Below, in pieces: positions 56,960 to 64,000 of a stretch of 64,000 bases of DNA. The notes under the pieces are model-generated. The model ran no database searches. It saw nothing but the letters and a program-made list of their open reading frames with translations, and was not told the origin of the DNA. Source of the DNA: Diphasiastrum complanatum. Lineage: Eukaryota; Streptophyta; Lycopodiopsida; Lycopodiales; Lycopodiaceae. A program made the position numbers and the translations under genes. The DNA lies in contig CM055101.1 in assembly GCA_029204225.1 (NCBI GenBank), forward strand, positions 2,350,528-2,414,527, written 5' to 3'. Numbering within the stretch: the first letter of the stretch is position 1; every line of letters begins with the position of its first letter.

Positions 56960-59163
56960 ACTTTCGTGAACTATTTGATCTTTGCGAATCGTTTGACCTT
57001 CAAGTCAAGGCACGTTGACTTTCGCATTGCGGCAAACTTGCAGGAGTTCACCATTTTTGACACTCCCTCTTTAACCTTGCAGCTTTGCACATTTAATCCA
57101 ATTGTCTTTCTTTGCTTGGCAAAGAGTGGTTTGTCGAGCGGCTTCGTGAGCAGATCTGCAATCATGTCTTCTGATTTTATGTACTAGACTTGGAGCTCTC
57201 CTTTCGAGATTAAATCTCGAATGTGATGGTACTTCAGAGGTATGTGTTTTTTCTTTGAATGGAAGACATGATCTTGGGACAGATAAATGGCACTCTGAGA
57301 GTCCATCATCATCATGCATGGCCCTTCTTGTGGTATCCCGATTGCTTCCAGCATCATTTGCAGTCACACTACCTCATTTGCCACCTTTGAAGCTGCGACG
57401 TATTCAGTTTTGCAAGAAGATTGAGCTACCAAGGTTTGCTTTTTGCATATCCAGCTGATTGCAGCTCTGCACACTATGGTACATCCTCCAATTATGAACT
57501 TGTTGTCATCTTTGCAGCTTGCCAACTTGCATCACTGTAGTGGTGCAGCTCGAATTCCTTTCTTTCATTTTTAGCCATATTCTGGGTACCTTCAGATACT
57601 GTAAGATTTGTTTTGCCATTTGCCAATGTGCCATGCCAGGATTGGAAGAGAATTGGCTTAAGGTGTAAACAGAGAAACCTAGATCTGGTTTGGTACAAAT
57701 TGTAAGGTACATCAGACTACCGATTAGGTTTTGGTAGAGTATACTTGCCATCCTCTGTTCTTCCTCTTCCATTTTTGGGCAATCCTGCTTCATCAGCTTG
57801 GCTCCAGCTATCATTGGTGTGACCTTTTCTTTGCAGTCCATCATTTGATACTACTTGAGAACCTTTCTGGCATATTCCGACTGACTCAAGTGTATTTCAC
57901 CCTTTGTTCGATCTTGTCTGATCTCCAACCCAAAGCATTTCGTTGCTTCTCCTAGATCCGTGATTTCATAAATTTTAGAAATCTGACTCTTTGTGTCTTT
58001 GATCAGTGTCAAAGAATTTTCTATCATCAGGGAATCGTCCACGAAAATAGTCAGTATCACAACATCTTTTTCTACTCTTTTTATAGAGACGTTACAGTCC
58101 GGTTGTGTAGGATTGAAGTCCAGAGACTTTAGAAGACTATCGAGCTTCTTATACCATGCTCGTGATGCCTGTTTTAGACCATAGATGCATCTGTGCAACC
58201 GACAGACATATTGTCGATTGTTGGGATCTTCAAATCATTTAGGCTGTTTCATGAAGATTTTCTCCTCTAGATCTTCTGGAGAAAGGCTGTTATTACATCA
58301 ATTTGGTGAATTTCCAGATTGTGTTGTGTGGCGTATGCAAGGAGTAGTCGTATGCTTGTCATCTTGACCATCGACAAATATGTGTCGAAATAATCAACAC
58401 CATATCTCTGTGTGTAGTCCTTTGTGACAAGCCTTGTCTTGTAGAGGCCAATGGTGCCATCTGATTTCATCTTCTTTTTGTATACCCACTTGCAATCGAC
58501 GATTTTTTTGTTTTCTGGCAGTGGCTCTAATGTCCATGTCTCGTTTTGCCTCATCAACTCGATCTCCTCTGACATTGCCTGCTTCCAGAATTCTCCCTTT
58601 GGACTATGGATAGCTTCTTGGTATGTTATTGGCTCTTTAATGAAGCTGTAGTACTCGAACTGTGTGTCTTCACACCACTTAGATTGTCAACATAACGGTC
58701 TGGAGGTCTTCTTTGTCTTGTTGACCTTCTAGGTTCGTTTCGTCACTACTCAAACGTTTCTTATTCATGGGGTTGATCTTCTGCCTCCTATTGCTCTGGA
58801 GTCTATGGCTCAGCATTCTGATTTGATGTATGTCCTCGATCTCCCTCTTGAATAGGCAGTAGTATGAAGATCTCATGGTCTCTTTCATCTTTTAGTGTAG
58901 GGAATGTGGACTCATCGAACTTCACATCTCTTTGCTATGATTTATCATCGAGTTTGTTTTTTTTTTTTTTTTGGAAATGTGCTTGTCTGCACATCCAAAC
59001 ACACGTACATATGAGAGATCAGGCTTTCTACCTGTCCACATTTCGTATGGTGTCTTATTTCTCAGCGTTGTCGTTGTTGATCTGTTCTGCAGGTGTACAG
59101 CTGCGGCTATTGCCTCGGCCCATAATTGACTTGGCAATTGAGCCTGTGCCATCATGCATCCGG
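56960..59163 (-). pseudogene. Ty1/copia polyprotein relic, family 3 copy E
   Basis: From right to left: the end of integrase (AQLPSQLWAEAIAAAVHLQNR, TPYEMWTGRKPDLSYVRVFG), a charged linker (58679-58888), RT (CKWVYKKKM, TQRYGVDYFDT, CIYGLKQASRAWYKKL, and FVDDS at the catalytic site), RT thumb (57506-57844) and RNase H end (MIADLLTKPLDKPLF). Several frame breaks lie near 58600, 58230, 57848 and 57490. The integrase core, protease and gag are missing, because the LTR at 59164 cuts the frame. Confidence 0.85.
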
Positions 59164-60207
59164 TGTTGGGAGGGAGAGGAAGAATAAATGACGAACATGA
59201 ACGAGAAACGAACTCGAACAGAAAATGTTCATGCACAGCGGAATGAGTTAAACATCTCTCTCCATAGGCATGACTACACCTATCAGAATGAATAGAACTT
59301 TAGTGATAGAAATCACAATCATTCTAGATTATGCAGCCAAACATTTAATGGATGAAGCGCCAGATGAATAATTTGTCGCAAATGACAAGACAAATTATAT
59401 GTCGCGATTGATTCACGAAGAGCTAGATAGTGCTCGACTGATAATTAGTCGTGAATGATTCATGCAAGACAAGATTAAATATTAGTCATCTATTACCAAA
59501 AAGAACAACTAGAAAGATTAGACAGAATGAAGAACAAGCATAGCAATATTAACACAGATCTGAATGCAGAACAAAGAGTTGTATCAGATTAAGTATATCA
59601 TGTATACATGTTAATAATGCGATAGAGCACAATACAATAGCGGACCAAACCGTGTGCCCTACGAAGTTTATTTTGTTGTAATGAGGAATAAAACCTCTTC
59701 TCTTAGTCTCTTCTTATCTCTTCATCTCCATTCATCTAGAATACTCAGATGGTATCCAATATATACATAATATTATAGGTGTGCAGATGTGAAAGTACAG
59801 AATGGATGTGTTGTCTGTAAGAGATCGTGGGTGATTGCAGTCGTTGTCCAATCTGTTAGTGCAACTCCATGCGGTGAGCGTGAAGAGGGTGCAACGTCAA
59901 TCAATACTAAGATGAACGTTGGTGATGATGCAAAAAGTGTGTCCTTTCTTACGAGTAGTCTTAGAGTTAGATTTACAGGGTGCCTTTGCTTTTAGGACAC
60001 CTTTGACATTCAATAAGATAGTGTCACCTTTTCGTCTGTCACCATAACCTGTGTAATAACGAATCGTTGCAATTCATTCGCCTTTTCTTTGTCTGTGCAA
60101 ATTTGCATGTAAATGTGCAGACTGCGTGACAACGTTAGTAAATATGCAGCATGAATGGATGCAGATTAAAAATGAGATTTAGGAGAGTAGAAGGAGTAAA
60201 TTCAACA
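59164..60207 (-). repeat. 3' LTR of copia F (1044 bp)
   Basis: Plus-strand borders are TGTTGGGAGG and ATTCAACA; on the minus strand it begins TGTTGAAT directly after a polypurine tract. It is joined on the left to the integrase of copia E. No second copy is in the window. Confidence 0.72.
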
Positions 60208-60217
60208 CCCCCCCTTA
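60208..60217 (-). promoter_or_regulatory. Polypurine tract of copia F
   Basis: The minus strand reads TAAGGGGGGG immediately before the LTR start. Confidence 0.8.
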
Positions 60218-60955
60218 ATCTGGATCCGTGAATGCCTTGATATTCAAACTGAGCAACGCACAAAATCTATTGTGTGCATTAACATTGAGTGCTTTCGTGA
60301 AAATGTCTACAACCATGTCCTACGTTCTGCAGTATGTTAAGCTTACCTCTCTGTCGAGAACCTTGCCCTTGATGTAGTGATATCTTATCTCAATGTGCTT
60401 ACTCCTAGAATGAAATCTAGGGTTGGCCGATAAGGCAATAGCACTTTGGTTATCACAAAATAAAATTGTAGGGCTATACTGATACAGATTGATGTCTAAC
60501 ATCAAATTTCTCAACCAAAACACTTCCTTAATAGATTGAGAAGTAGCAATATATTTTGCTTCAGTAGAAGAAAGTGCGATAGAGGTTTGCTTACGACTGT
60601 TCCACGAAATAGGACTGTCGTTGAAGAAGAATGTAAATCCAGATGTGGACTTACGATTCTTTGCATCCCCTCTCCAGATTGCATCAGAATAACCATTGAG
60701 CTGATGAAGATTTTTGTTGCTGACATCTCCATAGCAGATGCACTGGTCCATGGTAGCTCAAATATATCTCATGACTCGAATAAGAGCCTTCCAATGGGTA
60801 ATTCCAGGATTAGCCATGTATTGGCTGAGTGAGCTAACAACAAAAGAGAAATTTGGTCTTGTATAGACCATTGCGTACATGAGAGATCCGAGTATCGATC
60901 AATATGGATACTCTCTCATCTGCTTCTCTTCTGTTGGGAGTATTCCCATCAAAGT
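60218..60955 (-). pseudogene. Ty1/copia RT-end and RNase H relic, copy F
   Basis: Frame 60320-60751 encodes RNase H: RKSTSGFTFFFNDSPISWNSRKQTSIALSSTEAKY (read in parts), LFCDNQSAIALSANP and FHSRSKHIEIRYHYIKGK. Upstream to 60955 the minus strand keeps an RT C-terminal piece, including YTRPNFSFVVSSLSQYMANP, with stops. Everything 5' of that is missing. It differs from families 1-3. Confidence 0.85.
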
Positions 60956-61036
60956 GAAAATAAATAAAATCCTTGAAGATTTAGACTACATACTACTATA
61001 TAAGCAAGATCCAGTCACTTTGGAACCCACCATCAG
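60956..61036 (+). other. Gypsy leader scrap before the chimera
   Basis: ccagtcactttggaacccac and neighbours match the minus-strand leader next to gag at 25591-25625. Confidence 0.6.
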
Positions 61037-61809
61037 ATGAATCTGAGATCGGGACAATCAATAGCACGAAGGATAGCAAATCAGGCACCACACCTTCTCA
61101 GATCAGCAGTTGTGCAACAAGAGACAGAACCGGAACCAACACCAATGGATCCAATCGGCCAGCCCGTAGTGTCACACCCTTGCATGCAGTTTGGAGAGCA
61201 CCACGGATGGAGATACCAAAATATGACAGATCGTCAGATCTCATCCGATTCTTCCAGATCTATGAGCAAGCTTGTCAAATCTACGGCGAACGGACACTTG
61301 CAGAGAAGCTGATGCTATTCTCTATGTCCTTACTTGCAGTGGCTTACGATTGGTTTTTCAACTTGTCAGAGGAAGAGAAATCCACTTGGAAAGCGGTTAA
61401 AGCGGCTCTCATTACGCGCTTTAAGCCAAGGAAGTTTTTGGAAGACCCATTTCTCCTGTTGAGCAAAGTCAAGATGGGAAAACGAGAAAGCGTCCGGGAC
61501 TATATTGATTCTCGACTTAACATCTTTCTTGAGTCACTAGGATTTAATCTTAATAACTATGATCCTTCCTTTTATGTCAAGTTTTTTTATAGAGATATTG
61601 TCATCCTTCTTATTTATGTTGATGATATCATTCTAGCAGGAAGTTGTAACAAGTTAGTTGAGGAAACCAGGATTGCACTTGGAAAAGAGTTCAAGATGCA
61701 AGGTCTTGGAAAAATTCACTACATATTAGGATTAGATATTGACTTTCTTAAAGATAAAGCTTTTGTATGTCAATCCAAGTATGCTTTTTCAATGTTAAAT
61801 TTTTTTTAA
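61037..61809 (+). pseudogene. Chimeric ORF: Ty3/gypsy gag fused to Ty1/copia RT
   Basis: MNLRSGQSIARRIANQ at 61037 is the gag start also seen at 25590. The frame shifts, and from 61180 to 61809 runs one uninterrupted 209-codon frame. Its first half is gypsy capsid (YEQACQIYGERTLAEKL, DPFLLLSKVKMGKRES) and its second half, from about 61507, is copia RT (FLESLGFNLNNYDPSFY, LIYVDDIILAGS, KEFKMQGLGKIHYILGL). The switch falls after VRDYI, in frame. The copia part loses everything upstream of the RT palm. The frame ends at a T9 run near 61800, where a slip shifts the phase. Confidence 0.88.
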
Positions 61810-61810
61810 T

Positions 61811-62580
61811 ATGTTAGATTGCAAGAGTATAGAAACTCCTGTGGAGCAAAATGTAAAAGACCCTAACGAAGGTGATGAAAGATCCTTCGTGGACATAACT
61901 CTTTTTAGGAGTCTTATAGGCTCCTTAATTTGGCTCACAATAACTAGACCTGACATAAGCTTTAGTGTTCATAAGTTGAGCCAGGCTATGCAAAATCCTA
62001 CTATTTATCATTGGAAAATGGCCAAAAGAGTGCTTAGATATATATCTTCAACTTTTGATTATGGTTTATTGTATAAAAGTGAAGATCTTTCTATAGTTGG
62101 TTATTCTGACTCGCATTTTGAAGTGATAGAGCAGATCAAAAATCTACAAGTGCTTATGTCATATATCTTGGAGGAAACTTGATATCTTGGCTTTCCAAAA
62201 AGCAAGATACTGTATCGCTCTCATCTTGTGAAGCTGAGTATAAGGCACTCACTACAACAACAAAGGAAGTGCTTTGGATCAAGAGGCTGCTAGTGGAGCT
62301 AAAGATAATCATGGAAGATAATCTACCTATGATCATGTGTGACAACATTTCAGCCCAAGCCCTTGCCAACAACCCGATATTCCATGCAAGAAGCAAACAT
62401 ACTGAAGTTGCACATCACTTCGTGAGAGAGAAGCTCATTGGAGGGGAAATCTACTTGGAGCACATCGACACATCATCTTGTATTGCTGATATGCTCACCA
62501 AACCTTTGAGCAAGAGTTCCTTCTTCAAGCATAGAGCCAATCTTGGAGTAATACCAAAATCCATGTTCAAGTCAATATAG
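61811..62580 (+). pseudogene. Ty1/copia RT-end and RNase H, copy D
   Basis: Continues the copia part: ITLFRSLIGSLIWLTITRPDISF (read in parts), then after a one-base slip near 62130 the RNase H reads ISWLSKKQDTVSLSSCEAEY, MCDNISAQALANNPIF, HARSKHTEVAHHFVREK and SSCIADMLTKPL, ending at a TAG at 62578. A polypurine tract, caggaggag, follows at 62589-62597. Confidence 0.9.
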
Positions 62581-62597
62581 ATTGTTTTCAGGAGGAG

Positions 62598-63711
62598 TGT
62601 TGAAATGGAAAAATAATCCATCTTGGCTTTAGGCTTGCTACAAACATTGTACCATGCAAGTATGTTGTTCCATAAATGCAAATGCCAAGTTTTGCCTAGA
62701 TAGAACTCGAGCTATATGGATTTGACATATCTAGTTTGATGATTACAACTTGCATATAGATTGTAGACTTAGAAATAGCAATATTATGCTTGTAGAAACT
62801 CGTGACATTTCACATGCATTAATTGTAGTGGTCCATAGTGACATGCAAGGCATGCACAAAGTGAAATGGACACATGCATGATGATTTGTACATTTCTAGT
62901 TAGAACTAGGACACTTGGTAAAAGTAGGTAGAGATTCATGCATGAGATGTGACAAATGTCACATAGACTCTAGTGTTCACTTTAGATGTCATTAAAAGGT
63001 GGATGGATGTGGTTCTACCTCAAGCTACCTCAAACTCCATAAATATGTGTAGCTCATGAGTAGTTTCTGATGAAGAAACAAAGCTTTGTAGCTATCTCTT
63101 GCCATTTTGGATCCACATTATTTTTGCTTGATATCTCTCTATCTTTCTCTCTCTAACTCGTGTTGAGGCTAATGCTAATACAAGAACTAATACAATAATT
63201 TCTTGTACTTTTGCTCATTTATGATTCATTGCTATCATTCTCTGATACTTAGCATGCTAGATTGTGGTTAAGCCATAACTTCTGTACTAGATTTTGCTAT
63301 TCAATCTAGAATCAGGTTATTGTGCTAATCATAAAGCTTAATTAGATCTGTCATACTTTTGGAACTTCCCCACATGTGTGAATTCTGGAAATTTTGTCAA
63401 TGAGTTCTCTTGGGTTCATCTATCCATTGGTGCACTATATTTGTGATATCTTGCAATCTTGTGTGTAGAATGCTTATTTTATATTGTTTTTGGATCAACA
63501 CGTGTGAAATATACTAGCTTACTATTTTTGTAGAGACAACAACTTCATCATATCTTATGTTTGATGTTTGATGAGTTTGTTATTGAGTTTGCATCTCTTT
63601 CATAGAGTAGATGTTGATTTTTCTACATTGGCAAGATTGGTAGAGTTGATCTATTTCTAACCAAAGGTCAGATTATGGAATTGGATCTTAAATGATCTAA
63701 ATTTTTTCACA
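62598..63711 (+). repeat. Copia D LTR (1114 bp)
   Basis: Starts TGTTGAAATGG after the polypurine tract and ends TTTTTTCACA directly before a PBS-like site. It contains CACATGTG near 63371 and CACGTG near 63499. No second copy in the window. Having RNase H upstream and a PBS downstream, it may be the 3' LTR of copy D and also the 5' LTR of a following copy. Confidence 0.75.
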
Positions 63712-63723
63712 TGGTATCAAAGC
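63712..63723 (+). promoter_or_regulatory. Imperfect copia primer-binding site
   Basis: TGGTATCAAAGC, one transition from the consensus TGGTATCAGAGC. Confidence 0.72.
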
Positions 63724-64000
63724 TTGTGTTGCAGGTTTTGAAAGGATCAAGCACATCTATCAAGGATTTGGAGGAGATATCAATGCTCTAGATTGACTTC
63801 TTACATATGTAGATTGGATCTTTTGTAGATCAAAACTCATTTTAGGTCAAAGAACTTGAGAAATACTAATTTCACACCATACTTACTGAAAATAGCCAAT
63901 TTTGGATGCATTAGAAAGGTCTCACTTGAGGCTACAAGATTCTATATCAAGCTACTGACAAATGCATGTAGAATTTGAAATATTCAATTTTTTGTGATTT
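63724..64000 (+). other. Presumed copia leader running off the right edge
   Basis: No coding sequence. By position it is the leader of a copia element extending beyond the window. Confidence 0.45.

Overview
The window is nuclear DNA of a land plant, most likely a fern or another seed-free vascular plant. The signs are a DYW-class pentatricopeptide-repeat (PPR) gene with nearly identical tandem PPR triplets, small GT-AG introns, and wall-to-wall nested, decayed Ty1/copia and Ty3/gypsy LTR retrotransposons with simple repeats. Only one cellular gene family is clear. There are no rRNA, tRNA or CRISPR features, and nothing bacterial.

Layout. (1) 1-1.5 kb: 3' end and LTR of a minus-strand copia element. 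(2) 2.8-3.05 kb: first exon of an unrecognised gene. (3) 3.57-7.48 kb: left arm of a large inverted duplication, with a four-exon PPR-DYW gene on the minus strand. (4) 7.5-11.3 kb: tandem and dispersed repeats and a plus-strand gypsy gag remnant. (5) 11.26-14.53 kb: second copy of the first copia family, interrupted by a gypsy LTR. (6) 14.53-27.7 kb: a scrambled minus-strand gypsy complex between two same-orientation 825-bp LTRs, in which the pol blocks are out of order and plus-strand fragments are embedded. (7) 29.1-31.7 kb: minus-strand copia. (8) 31.7-35.5 kb: a non-autonomous LTR element with no pol. (9) 35.6-39.3 kb: gypsy gag and two related LTRs, one with a (GA)69 expansion. (10) 40.62-44.21 kb: right arm of the inverted duplication with the second PPR-DYW gene on the plus strand. 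(11) 46.2-56.0 kb: a copia element split by a younger copia that still has both LTRs. (12) 57.0-61.0 kb: two more minus-strand copia pieces, one inserted in the other. (13) 61.0-64 kb: a gypsy-gag/copia-RT chimera ending in an LTR that is followed by another primer-binding site.

The biological centre is the PPR pair. Splicing reconstructs a protein with an N-terminal targeting-like region, a WWDNR...PDFKHK motif resembling the PDF motif of plant organellar single-stranded-DNA-binding (OSB) proteins, PPR triplets, E domains and a complete DYW deaminase. Such a protein is expected to perform C-to-U RNA editing in an organelle. The copies are predicted at 923 and 822 residues and differ by exactly one 101-residue S-P-L triplet. 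Their promoters, exons 1-3, introns and first ~75 codons of the ORF encoding the PPRs look identical, while the 3' half carries many replacements. That pattern suggests recent partial gene conversion between inverted copies. The genes are divergent, with starts 33.65 kb apart and the space between them filled with retroelement debris.
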